DNA from: Streptomyces sp. NBC_01754
GTDB taxonomy: Bacteria; Actinomycetota; Actinomycetes; Streptomycetales; Streptomycetaceae
DNA: 64,000 nucleotides
NCBI RefSeq assembly: GCF_035918015.1
Contig: NZ_CP109132.1
Location: forward strand, 1,612,001-1,676,000
Reading direction: 5' to 3'
Part shown: positions 16,500 through 24,911 of the stretch, piece by piece
How positions within the stretch are numbered: the stretch's first letter is position 1
How the letters are laid out: every line of letters begins with the position of its first letter
Notes under the pieces: generated by a model
What the model was told of the DNA's origin: nothing
Database searches by the model: none
Seen by the model: only the letters and a program-made list of their open reading frames with translations
Program-made: the position numbers and the translations under genes

Positions 16500-16533
16500 G
16501 TGAGGCCCGCCCCTCGGAAGGGACGGGCCTCAC
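16500..16533. terminator. Terminator between DUF4232 gene and rpsA
   Basis: 15-bp stem (16500-16514 with 16519-16533, one G-U pair) closed by a CGGA loop. It serves the plus-strand lipoprotein gene, which ends 26 nt before, and the minus-strand rpsA, which ends 50 nt away. Confidence 0.78.
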
Positions 16534-16582
16534 TCAGTGCTCTGCGGCTACCGCAGCCGATCGGCTACCGGGGTCCGGAGCG

Positions 16583-18097
16583 TCAGCTCTGGCCGCCGGC
16601 CAGCTTCTCGCGCAGCGCGGCCAGGGCCTCGTCCGACGCCAGGGCGCCGGAGTTGTCCGCCGACTCCGAGGAGTAGGAGCCGCCACCGCTGCCACCGGAG
16701 GCAGCCGGGGCGTTGCCACCGGCCGGGGCGGCAGCGCCCTCGGCAGCGGCGGCCTCGTCGGCCTCGCGGGACTTGATGACCTGGGCCTGGTGCTGCTCGA
16801 AGCGCTGCTGCGCCTCGGCGTACTGGGTCTCCCAGACCTCGCGCTGAGCCTCGAAGCCCTCGAGCCAGTCGTTGGTCTCGGGGTCGAAGCCCTCGGGGTA
16901 GATGTAGTTGCCCTGGTCGTCGTACGACGCGGCCATGCCGTACAGGGTCGGGTCGAACTCGACCGACGCCGGGTCGCCGCCGAACGCCTCGTTGGCCTGC
17001 TTCAGCGAGAGGCTGATGCGACGGCGCTCGAGGTCGATGTCGATGACCTTGACGAAGATCTCGTCGTTGACCTGGACGACCTGCTCCGGGATCTCCACGT
17101 GGCGCTCGGCCAGCTCGGAGATGTGGACCAGGCCCTCGATGCCCTCGTCGACGCGCACGAACGCGCCGAAGGGAACGAGCTTGGTGACCTTACCGGGAAC
17201 GACCTGCCCGATCTGGTGCGTACGGGCGAACTGCTGCCACGGGTCTTCCTGCGTCGCCTTGAGCGACAGGGAGACGCGCTCGCGGTCCATGTCCACGTCG
17301 AGGACCTCGACGGTGACTTCCTGACCGACCTCGACGACCTCGGAGGGGTGGTCGATGTGCTTCCAGGAGAGCTCGGAGACGTGGACGAGACCGTCGACGC
17401 CGCCCAGGTCCACGAAGGCACCGAAGTTGACGATCGAGGAGACGACGCCGGAGCGGACCTGACCCTTCTGCAGGGTGGTGAGGAACGTCTGGCGCACCTC
17501 GGACTGGGTCTGCTCGAGCCAGGCACGGCGGGACAGGACCACGTTGTTGCGGTTCTTGTCCAGCTCGATGATCTTCGCCTCGAGCTCCTTGCCCACGTAG
17601 GGCTGGAGGTCGCGCACACGACGCATCTCGACGAGGGACGCCGGGAGGAAGCCTCGGAGGCCGATGTCGAGGATGAGACCACCCTTGACGACCTCGATGA
17701 CGGTACCGGTGACGATGCCGTCTTCTTCCTTGATCTTCTCGATGGTGCCCCAGGCACGCTCGTACTGAGCGCGCTTCTTCGAGAGGATCAGGCGGCCTTC
17801 CTTGTCCTCCTTCTGGAGGACCAGGGCCTCGATCTCGTCACCGACCTTGACGACCTCGTTGGGGTCGACGTCGTGCTTGATCGAGAGCTCTCGGCTCGGG
17901 ATGACACCTTCGGTCTTGTAACCGATGTCGAGGAGGACCTCGTCCCGGTCAACCTTGACGATGACACCGTCAACGATGTCGCCGTCGTTGAAGTACTTGA
18001 TCGTCTCGTCGATCGCCGCGAGGAACGCGTCCGCGTCGCCGATGTCGTTGACCGCAACCTGCGGAGTGGTGGCGGTGGTCTCGGTGCTGCTCGTCAT
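16583..18097 (-). CDS. rpsA: 30S ribosomal protein S1
   Basis: 504-aa ribosomal protein S1, which recruits structured mRNAs to the 30S subunit. Four S1 RNA-binding domains are visible: about 36-105 (GDIVDGVIVKVDRDEVLLDIG), 120-190, 207-277 (GQVRSGVVSSIVNFGAFVDLGG) and 294-363 (GQVVPGKVTKLVPFGAFVRVD). E. coli S1 has six; four is normal in actinobacteria. The C-terminal 90 residues are acidic, then Ala/Gly/Ser-rich. The start site has only a weak GGAG about 11 nt away, as expected for S1 mRNA. A long leader and a strong promoter lie upstream. Confidence 0.96.
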   Translation of the reverse strand: MTSSTETTATTPQVAVNDIGDADAFLAAIDETIKYFNDGDIVDGVIVKVDRDEVLLDIGYKTEGVIPSRELSIKHDVDPNEVVKVGDEIEALVLQKEDKEGRLILSKKRAQYERAWGTIEKIKEEDGIVTGTVIEVVKGGLILDIGLRGFLPASLVEMRRVRDLQPYVGKELEAKIIELDKNRNNVVLSRRAWLEQTQSEVRQTFLTTLQKGQVRSGVVSSIVNFGAFVDLGGVDGLVHVSELSWKHIDHPSEVVEVGQEVTVEVLDVDMDRERVSLSLKATQEDPWQQFARTHQIGQVVPGKVTKLVPFGAFVRVDEGIEGLVHISELAERHVEIPEQVVQVNDEIFVKVIDIDLERRRISLSLKQANEAFGGDPASVEFDPTLYGMAASYDDQGNYIYPEGFDPETNDWLEGFEAQREVWETQYAEAQQRFEQHQAQVIKSREADEAAAAEGAAAPAGGNAPAASGGSGGGSYSSESADNSGALASDEALAALREKLAGGQS

Positions 18098-18296
18098 GTG
18101 GGAAAGGGCTCCGGTACGGACAGTGAGTCGTAGGTACTGCTACGCCGAAAGCCCGTTATCGCCTCTGCAGAAGCCGGACAGCATGGAAAGGTCCCGACCG
18201 ATGATCCGGAAGGAGCCTCGACAACCGAGGGGACATGCAACAGACGCGAGCGCGGCCTGCTAGGTCTGAAGCGCGCAGGCTCGCAGCGCAACTTGT
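18098..18296 (-). promoter_or_regulatory. rpsA 5' leader, possible S1 autoregulatory region
   Basis: About 190 nt separate the predicted transcription start (near 18290) from the rpsA ATG. The stretch contains no gene. It holds short inverted repeats such as CCTCGGTTGTCGAGG on the mRNA strand (complement 18216-18230) and lacks a good Shine-Dalgarno. In E. coli S1 represses its own mRNA through a folded, SD-poor leader; a comparable mechanism here is inferred. Confidence 0.45.
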
Positions 18297-18325
18297 AGCA
18301 TACGGGGGCAGCCGGACAGGGTCAA
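18297..18325 (-). promoter_or_regulatory. Strong promoter of rpsA
   Basis: Minus strand -35 TTGACC (18325-18320), 17-nt spacer and -10 TATGCT (18302-18297), a near-consensus housekeeping promoter. Expected start near 18290, giving a leader of about 190 nt. Confidence 0.75.
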
Positions 18326-18424
18326 TGCGCGAAGGCGCACACCCGGGGCGCAACACCCCGATCCCGGCACAACTCACGCCCGCCGGGGCCCCATCGGCCG
18401 CGGCGGCGTGTCGCGGACGCGGGG

Positions 18425-18450
18425 GTGTTCCGTACGATCCGTACGGACAC
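18425..18450. promoter_or_regulatory. Palindrome upstream of methyltransferase gene
   Basis: Imperfect inverted repeat built on CCGTACG/CGTACGG, extended outward by GTGT/ACAC, 41-66 nt before the plus-strand methyltransferase start. It has the size and position of a repressor site; the binding protein is unknown. Confidence 0.4.
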
Positions 18451-18490
18451 CGCCCTCGGCGGCTGAAGGCAAACTACAACGACGGGCACG

Positions 18491-19315
18491 ATGAGCCAAG
18501 AGATCCACGGGTGGGAACCTGAGGCGACCCGCCGGGCGGCCGGGGACGCGGAGAGCAGCCGGGCGAACCGCGGCTGGTGGGACCGGAACGCCGACGAGTA
18601 CCAGAGCGAGCACGGAGCGTTCCTCGGGGACGACCGGTTCGTCTGGGGTCCGGAGGGCCTGGACGAGGCCGAGGCCGCCCTGCTCGGGCCCGCCGGGTCC
18701 CTGACCGGCCTGGACGTCCTGGAGATCGGGGCAGGCGCCGCCCAGTGCTCCCGATGGCTGGCCGGGCAGGGGGCCCGCCCGGTCGCCCTCGACCTCTCCC
18801 ACCGCCAGCTCCAGCACGCGCTGCGGATCGGCGGCGGTGTCCCCCTGGTGGAGGCCGACGCCGGGCGGCTGCCCTTCCGGGACGGCTCCTTCGACCTCGC
18901 CTGCTCCGCCTACGGCGCGGTGCCGTTCGTCGCCGACCCCGTCCGGATCTTCCGCGAGGTGCACCGGGTGCTGCGCCCCGGGGGCCGCTGGGTGTTCTCC
19001 GTGACGCACCCCGTCCGCTGGGCCTTCCCCGACGAGCCGGGCCCGGAAGGGCTCTCCGTCGCCGCCTCCTACTTCGACCGCGTGCCGTACGTGGAGCAGG
19101 ACGAACAGGGCGACGCGGTGTACGTCGAGCACCACAGGACGCTCGGCGACCGGGTGCGCGACGTGGTGGCGGGCGGCTTCCGGCTGCTGGACCTGGTGGA
19201 GCCGGAGTGGCCGGCCTGGAACCACCAGGAGTGGGGCGGCTGGTCCCCGCTGCGCGGCGGTCTGATCCCGGGCACCGCGATCTTCGTCTGCGAGCGGGAC
19301 CGCCGGACCTGGTGA
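18491..19315 (+). CDS. SAM-dependent class I methyltransferase
   Basis: 274-aa cytoplasmic methyltransferase. Motif I is LDVLEIGAGAAQCSRWLAGQG, followed by PVALDLSHRQLQHAL, an acidic ADAGRLPFRDGSFDLACSAYGAVPFV segment (motif II to IV of the UbiE-like group) and EVHRVLRPGGRWVFSVTHP. Close relatives are annotated in Streptomyces beside rpsA. Substrate unknown. ATG start; the 390-bp gap to rpsA holds the rpsA promoter and a palindrome at 18425. Confidence 0.85.
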   Translation: MSQEIHGWEPEATRRAAGDAESSRANRGWWDRNADEYQSEHGAFLGDDRFVWGPEGLDEAEAALLGPAGSLTGLDVLEIGAGAAQCSRWLAGQGARPVALDLSHRQLQHALRIGGGVPLVEADAGRLPFRDGSFDLACSAYGAVPFVADPVRIFREVHRVLRPGGRWVFSVTHPVRWAFPDEPGPEGLSVAASYFDRVPYVEQDEQGDAVYVEHHRTLGDRVRDVVAGGFRLLDLVEPEWPAWNHQEWGGWSPLRGGLIPGTAIFVCERDRRTW

Positions 19316-19386
19316 CCACGGCCGCCGGACCGGTGGGCCGGTGACCGGATGGACCGGATGTCCCGTCCGCGTACGAGACTGGGGGC

Positions 19387-21951
19387 GTGATCCGTACCGA
19401 CGCCCTGGACCAGTTGCCCGTGCGCACCGCCGTGCCCGCCCTGCGGCGGGCGCTCGACGACCGGGGCACCGCGGTGCTCTGCGCGCCCCCGGGGACCGGC
19501 AAGACGACCCTCGTCCCCCTGGTGCTCGCCGGTCTCACCGGCGGCGGCCCCCTGCGCCGGGTCGTCGTCGCCGAGCCGCGGCGGATCGCGGCCCGGGCGG
19601 CGGCCCGGCGGATGGCGTGGCTGCTCGGTGAGTCGGCCGGTGAGCGGGTCGGCTTCACGGTGCGCGGGGAGCGCCGGGTGGGCCCGGACACGGTGGTGGA
19701 GGTGGTGACCACCGGGGTGCTGCTCCAGCGGCTCCAGCGCGACCAGGAACTGGCCGGCGTCGACGTGGTGATCATCGACGAGTGCCACGAGCGCCATCTG
19801 GACGCGGACACGGTCGCCGCGTTCCTCCTGGACGTGCGGGAGACGATCCGGCCCGAGCTGCGCATGGTCGCGGCGTCGGCGACGACGGACGCGGAGGGCT
19901 GGGCCCGGCTGCTGGGCGACGCGCCGGTGGTCGAGGCGCGGGGGGTGTCCCATCCGGTGGAGGTGGTGTGGGCCCCGCCGCCTTCGTCCGTGCGGCCGCC
20001 GCACGGCATGAGAGTCGATCCGGTGCTGCTGGCGCATGTGGCCGCCGTGGTGCGCCGGGCGCTCGCCGAGCGGGACGGTGACGTGCTGTGCTTCCTGCCG
20101 GGTGTCGGGGAGATCGGCCGGGTGGCCGGGCGGCTCGCCGGTGTGGACGCCGAGGTGCTCCAGGTGCACGGGCGGGCGCCGGCCGCCGTGCAGGACGCGG
20201 TGCTGGCCGGGTCGGGGCGGGGGCGCCGGGTGGTGCTCGCGACGTCCGTGGCGGAGTCGTCGCTGACGGTGCCCGGGGTGCGGGTGGTCGTGGACTCGGG
20301 GCTGGCGCGGGAGCCGCGGGTGGACCACGCACGGGGGCTGAGCGCGCTGACGACGGTACGGGCGTCGCAGGCGGCGGGCCGCCAGCGCGCGGGCCGGGCG
20401 GGGCGCGAGGCGCCGGGCGCGGTGTACCGCTGCTGGGAGGAGGCGGAGGACGGGCGGCTCGCCCGGTTCCCGTCCCCCGAGATCAAGGTGGCCGATCTGG
20501 CGGCGTTCGCGTTGCAGGCGGCGTGCTGGGGTGATCCGGACGCCTCGGGCCTGTCCTTGCTGGACCCGCCACCGGCCGGGGCGATGGGCGCGGCGCGGGA
20601 GGTGCTGGAGGCGGTCGGCGCGGTGGACGCGGCGGGCCGGGTGACCGGCCGGGGCCTCGCCATGTCCCGGCTCGGCCTGCATCCACGGCTGGCCCGGGCC
20701 CTGCTGGACGGGGCGGCGGAGGTGGGCGGGCGCCGGGCCGCGGAGGTGGTGGCGCTGCTGAGCGAGGAGCCGCCGAGGGAGTACGGGGACGACCTGGCGG
20801 CGGCCCTGCGTACCGCACGGCGCGGTGGGGACGGGTACGCGGGGCGCTGGCGGCAGGAGGTACGGCGGCTGTCGTCCGCCCTGGACGGGGCGTCGCGGGC
20901 CGGGACGGCGTCCACCGCGCCGTCCGGGGGCGGGGCCGCCGCCGGGGTGCCGGCAGGCCGGGCGGGCGGGGCCTCGGACGACGCGGCCGCCGGTCTGGTG
21001 GCGGCGCTGGCGTTCCCGGAGCGGGTGGCGCGGGCCCGTGGGGAGGGGGCGTTCCTGATGGCGTCCGGCACCGGCGCCGAGCTGCGGGAGACCTCGCGGC
21101 TGCGCGGTGCGCCGTGGCTGGCGGTCGCGGTGGCCGACCGTCCCGCGCACTCCGCGTCCGCCCGGGTGCGGCTCGCCGCCGTCGTCGACGAGGACACGGC
21201 ACGGCTGGCCGCAGGCCATCTGTGGTTCGCCGGTGAGGAGGTCCGCTGGGCGGACGGCGAGGTGGTGGCGCGTGCCGTGGAGCGGCTCGGGGCGATCGAA
21301 CTGTCGGTCCGCGCGCTGCGGCAGCCGCCGCCGGAGCTGGTGCGCGAGGCGCTGCTGGACGGTCTGCGGCGCGAGGGGCTCGGACTGCTGCGCTGGAGCC
21401 GGGACGGCGAGCAGCTGCGGCTGCGGCTCGCGTTCCTGCACCGGGTGCTGGGGGCGCCGTGGCCCGACGTGTCGGACGGTGCGCTGCTCGCGTGCGCCGA
21501 CCGGTGGCTGGAGCCCGAGCTGTCGCGGGCCCGGCGGCGCCCGGACCTGGCCCGGATCGACGCGGGACAGGCGGTACGCCGGCTGCTGCCGTGGTCGACG
21601 GGTGAGGCGGCCCGGCTGGACGAACTGGCCCCGGAGCGGATCGAGGTGCCCAGCGGTTCCAGGGTCCGGGTGGAGTACGGCGGTGGACAGCCCGTCCTCG
21701 CGGTGAAGCTCCAGGAGCTGTTCGGGCTGCGGGAGACGCCGCGGGTGGCCGGTGTCCCGGTGCTGGTGCACCTGCTCTCCCCCGCCGGCCGGCCGGCCGC
21801 GGTGACGGCGGACCTGGCGTCGTTCTGGCGGGAGGGCTACCGGGCGGTCCGGGCCGAGCTGCGGGGCCGGTACCCGAAGCACCCGTGGCCCGAGGACCCG
21901 GCCTCCATGGAGGCGACCCGCCTCACCTCCGCACGGCTCCGCCGGGACTGA
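19387..21951 (+). CDS. hrpB: ATP-dependent RNA helicase HrpB
   Basis: 854-aa DEAH-type superfamily 2 helicase. Seen: Walker A CAPPGTGKTTLVPL (residues 32-45), VVVAEPRRIAARAAARR, DECH box at 131-134, MVAASATTD (motif III), LATSVAESSLTVPGVRVVVDSG and QRAGRAGR (motif VI). The C-terminal HrpB domain follows, ending RYPKHPWPEDP, the HrpB signature. An Ala/Gly-rich insert (about 505-545) is not usual. The cellular role of HrpB is poorly known in bacteria. GTG start at 19387, 71 nt after the methyltransferase, probably in one transcript. Confidence 0.93.
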   Translation: MIRTDALDQLPVRTAVPALRRALDDRGTAVLCAPPGTGKTTLVPLVLAGLTGGGPLRRVVVAEPRRIAARAAARRMAWLLGESAGERVGFTVRGERRVGPDTVVEVVTTGVLLQRLQRDQELAGVDVVIIDECHERHLDADTVAAFLLDVRETIRPELRMVAASATTDAEGWARLLGDAPVVEARGVSHPVEVVWAPPPSSVRPPHGMRVDPVLLAHVAAVVRRALAERDGDVLCFLPGVGEIGRVAGRLAGVDAEVLQVHGRAPAAVQDAVLAGSGRGRRVVLATSVAESSLTVPGVRVVVDSGLAREPRVDHARGLSALTTVRASQAAGRQRAGRAGREAPGAVYRCWEEAEDGRLARFPSPEIKVADLAAFALQAACWGDPDASGLSLLDPPPAGAMGAAREVLEAVGAVDAAGRVTGRGLAMSRLGLHPRLARALLDGAAEVGGRRAAEVVALLSEEPPREYGDDLAAALRTARRGGDGYAGRWRQEVRRLSSALDGASRAGTASTAPSGGGAAAGVPAGRAGGASDDAAAGLVAALAFPERVARARGEGAFLMASGTGAELRETSRLRGAPWLAVAVADRPAHSASARVRLAAVVDEDTARLAAGHLWFAGEEVRWADGEVVARAVERLGAIELSVRALRQPPPELVREALLDGLRREGLGLLRWSRDGEQLRLRLAFLHRVLGAPWPDVSDGALLACADRWLEPELSRARRRPDLARIDAGQAVRRLLPWSTGEAARLDELAPERIEVPSGSRVRVEYGGGQPVLAVKLQELFGLRETPRVAGVPVLVHLLSPAGRPAAVTADLASFWREGYRAVRAELRGRYPKHPWPEDPASMEATRLTSARLRRD

Positions 21952-22013
21952 GCGTCACGCCGTCACGGCCGCCCCGGGCCCCTCTCCGGCCGGGGGCCGC
22001 CCCGCGGACGGTC

Positions 22014-22054
22014 GCGGCGGCGCCCGGTCCGGTGCTCCGGCCGGGCGCCGCCGC
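22014..22054. terminator. Bidirectional terminator between hrpB and transglycosylase gene
   Basis: Perfect 14-bp GC stem (22014-22027 with 22041-22054) and a 13-nt loop that itself begins with TCCGG and ends in CCGG. It lies 62 nt past the hrpB stop and 13 nt past the minus-strand transglycosylase stop. Confidence 0.8.
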
Positions 22055-22067
22055 GTGGCCGGGCAGG

Positions 22068-23768
22068 TCAGTCGGCGGGCGGCGCCGTCACCGTGAGCCC
22101 GACGGTGAGGACCGCGCCGCTCTCGGTGGTCAGGCGCAGCGTGTACGTGCCCTCGGTGTCCCCGGCGTGGACGTCCGGGAGCACCAGCAGTCCGTCGTCC
22201 GCGGTCCGCAGGCCGGTGAGCGTGCGGACCGCCTTGCCGTCCTCACCCTCGAAGTACGGGCCCTCGTCGTTCTCCAGGGGCGTGCCGTCGGCGGTGACCA
22301 GTGCGGCGGTGACGGCGGTGTCCGCGAGGCCCGTGCCCTTGTACGTCGCCTTGACCTCGACCGGGGCGAACGCGGCGCCCGGCGCGGCCGTGAGGGCCTC
22401 GTCGCCGGTGCGGCTGATCGCGTCCGCCTGGCGGGCGGTGACCTGGGCGGTGAAGGTGAGGACGCGCGGACGCGTGGCGCCGGCGACGGCCCTCACCTCG
22501 AACGGGCCGGTCTCCTCACCGGCCGTCAGAACCGGTGCGGTGACGGTGCCGTCCGCTCCGGTGGGGACGGTGACCGTGGTCGCGCCGCCCTCGAACCGGG
22601 CGTCGGTGCCGCCGGTCAGGGTGAAGGTGACCTGGGCCTCGGCCAGCGGGGCGCCCAGGGTGTCCCGCGCCCGTACGGTGACACGCCCGGCGAACTCCTC
22701 GCCCGCGGTCGCGGTGAGGACCCCGGTGCCCGCGTTCTCGAGGCTGCCCAGCACCCGGGGGGGTTCGGGGGTGGTGGGCGGTGTCGTCGGCTCGGTGGGC
22801 TTCGGCGGTTCGGGGGCGGGGCTCGTGCCACCGCCCGGCTTCGGCGGGGTCGGGGTGGGCGTCGGCTTCGGGCGGGGCTTCGGGGTGCCGGTGGATCCGC
22901 CCGGCGACGGGGTGGGGGCCGGGGTGGGCGTCGGGGAGGAACCGCCGTCGCCGGAGGGCAGGACGCCGGTTCCGTCGGGGACCTCGTGCGTGCCGCGGTT
23001 GTAGAAGTCGAACCAGGAGCGGACCGTGCGCAGGTATTCCCGCGAGTGGTTGTAGCTGAGCACCGCGCGGTCGAGGTCGGCCGCCACCGACAGGTCGCGC
23101 CCGCCGGCGCAGAGGTAGTAACCGGCGGCCAGCGCGGCGTCGTAGATGTTGTTGGGGTCCTTGCGCCCGTCGCCGTTCCCGTCCCGCCCCCAGACCTCCC
23201 AGGTCGAGGGGATGAACTGCATCGGGCCGACCGCCCGGTCGTGGACCGCGTCGTTGTCGTACGCGCCGCCGTCGGTGTCCTTGATCAGCGCGAAGCCCTG
23301 CCCGTTGAGGGCGGGGCCGAGGATCGGGGAGTACGTGGTGCCGTCGGCGTCGACCTTGCCGCCGCGTGCCTGGCCCGACTCGACCTTGCCGATGGCCGCG
23401 AGCAGCTGCCACGGCAGACGGCAGGCGGCGTCGGTGCGGCCGAGCTCCTGCTCGGCCTTCTTGTAGGCGGCCAGGATCGAGGCGGGTATGCCCGCTTCGG
23501 CGCCGCCGGTGGCCGGAGGGTCCACGGACCTACCGGGCTTCTCGGGCGTGGTCAGCGGCGGAAGGTCGGTGTAGTAGGGAGAGTTGCCGGTGGCCGCGCC
23601 GTCATCGGCGGGCGTATCGGCCCCGGCTGACGCCTGATCACCACCAGCGGTGGTGCCGGCGGACGTCGCCGCGGGTGCCTGGGAGGCCGCGAGAGCCGCC
23701 ACCGCCACCGCCGCGACCGCGGTGCTGGTGGCCCCTCTGCGCAGCCGTCGGCCGAATTGCGCTGCCAT
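22068..23768 (-). CDS. Secreted lytic transglycosylase with Pro-rich linker and Ig-like domains
   Basis: 566-aa exported cell-wall enzyme. Signal peptide at 1-35. Residues about 90-285 form an SLT-type (MltB-like) lysozyme fold: PASILAAYKKAEQEL, LPWQLLAAIGKVESGQARGG with catalytic Glu130, VGPMQFIPSTWEVWGRDGNGDG, NNIYDAALAAGYYLC and AVLSYNHSREYL. A Pro/Thr linker (about 295-350) leads to roughly two bacterial Ig-like domains (LTATAGEEFAGRVTVRARDTLG and EVKATYKGTG). It should cleave peptidoglycan glycan strands. GAGGGA about 9 nt before ATG 23768. Monocistronic. Confidence 0.87.
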   Translation of the reverse strand: MAAQFGRRLRRGATSTAVAAVAVAALAASQAPAATSAGTTAGGDQASAGADTPADDGAATGNSPYYTDLPPLTTPEKPGRSVDPPATGGAEAGIPASILAAYKKAEQELGRTDAACRLPWQLLAAIGKVESGQARGGKVDADGTTYSPILGPALNGQGFALIKDTDGGAYDNDAVHDRAVGPMQFIPSTWEVWGRDGNGDGRKDPNNIYDAALAAGYYLCAGGRDLSVAADLDRAVLSYNHSREYLRTVRSWFDFYNRGTHEVPDGTGVLPSGDGGSSPTPTPAPTPSPGGSTGTPKPRPKPTPTPTPPKPGGGTSPAPEPPKPTEPTTPPTTPEPPRVLGSLENAGTGVLTATAGEEFAGRVTVRARDTLGAPLAEAQVTFTLTGGTDARFEGGATTVTVPTGADGTVTAPVLTAGEETGPFEVRAVAGATRPRVLTFTAQVTARQADAISRTGDEALTAAPGAAFAPVEVKATYKGTGLADTAVTAALVTADGTPLENDEGPYFEGEDGKAVRTLTGLRTADDGLLVLPDVHAGDTEGTYTLRLTTESGAVLTVGLTVTAPPAD

Positions 23769-23966
23769 AGGAACTGGTCCCTCCCCGTCGACGGCCGTCC
23801 GCGCTCCCCGGCGCGAGGACACAGGCGACCCTACGACAACATCTCCCGCCGGAACACCGGCACATGACCGGTTCTTACTGATTATTCACGTTCACTCCGG
23901 CACCTTGTGCGGTGCTGTTCCCCCCAGGGCGCCGGGCCGGCCGGCGGGCTCACGCATACTGACGTC

Positions 23967-24824
23967 GTGCCCTTCACCCTCAGTCACGCGGCGGCCGTCC
24001 TGCCGGGAATCCACCGCTCGGGCTCCGGCCGCGGACCGCTCGTCGCCTCGGCGCTCGTCGCCGGCTCGTTCGCACCCGACCTGACCTACTACGCGGACAC
24101 CGCGATCCCCGGAGCCATGGAGTTCGGCGCCGTGACCCACGCCGTGTGGGGGGTGTTCACCGTGGACGTCCTCGTCACCGGTGCCCTGGTGGCGCTCTGG
24201 CTGATGCTGCGCGAACCGCTGGTGGCGCTGCTGCCCGTGCCGTGGCGCGGCCGGACGCACGCCTTCCTGCGGGGCCGCCGCCGGGAACCGGGCCCCCTCA
24301 CGGCGGCCGAGACGGCGTGGTTCGTGCTGTCCGCGGTCATCGGCTCCGCCACCCACGTGGTGTGGGACGCCTTCACCCATCACGACCGCTGGGGCACGGA
24401 GTTGATCCCGGTCCTCGGCCGGAGCGTCGGCGGCCACCCCGTCTTCCAGATCGTCCAGTACGGCACCTCGGCCCTGGCCCTGGCGGCCCTGGCCTGGTTC
24501 GCGTACACCGGGCTGCGGCGCACCGGGCCCCTCGCCGCGCCGCCGTCGGTGCCCGTGCTCGGCCGGGCGGAGCGCCGGTGGGTGATCGGGCTGCTCGTGC
24601 TGTGCGTCCTGCTGGGCACCGCGCACCGCTGCGCCCGCTGGTACGCCTACTTCGGGCGGATCGACACCCCGCTCGACATCATCCCGACCGCCTGTTTCGG
24701 CGCCGGAGCGGGACTGGCCGCCGGTCTCGTGCTGTACGGGGTGTGGATCCGGCTGCGCACACGGCGCGCCCCCCGCGCTCCGGTCGGCCCGGACGCGCGG
24801 GCCGGCCGGGACCCGGTGGCCTGA
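23967..24824 (+). CDS. DUF4184 integral membrane protein
   Basis: 285-aa membrane protein of the DUF4184 family. It starts with the family signature VPFTLSHAAAVLPG at GTG 23967, shows FAPDLTYY and THVVWDAFTHHDRWG, and has about six hydrophobic helices. The clustered His/Asp residues recall membrane-bound metal-dependent hydrolases of the YdjM type; function is unproven. CATACT at 23955-23960 could be a -10 giving a leaderless mRNA. Alone between two minus-strand genes. Confidence 0.8.
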   Translation: MPFTLSHAAAVLPGIHRSGSGRGPLVASALVAGSFAPDLTYYADTAIPGAMEFGAVTHAVWGVFTVDVLVTGALVALWLMLREPLVALLPVPWRGRTHAFLRGRRREPGPLTAAETAWFVLSAVIGSATHVVWDAFTHHDRWGTELIPVLGRSVGGHPVFQIVQYGTSALALAALAWFAYTGLRRTGPLAAPPSVPVLGRAERRWVIGLLVLCVLLGTAHRCARWYAYFGRIDTPLDIIPTACFGAGAGLAAGLVLYGVWIRLRTRRAPRAPVGPDARAGRDPVA

Positions 24825-24911
24825 CCTCCGGCCCGCCGGGACTCCACGCCCCGGCCCGCCCCGACCGGGAGCGTGGTGGCGCCCGGACGGCCGTCCGTGC
24901 GCGTACCGGGG

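Noticed and set aside
18220..18230. Further PafBC motif (TTGTCGAGG) in the rpsA leader
   Set aside because: It lacks the downstream TANNNT at the right spacing and lies inside the transcribed leader.
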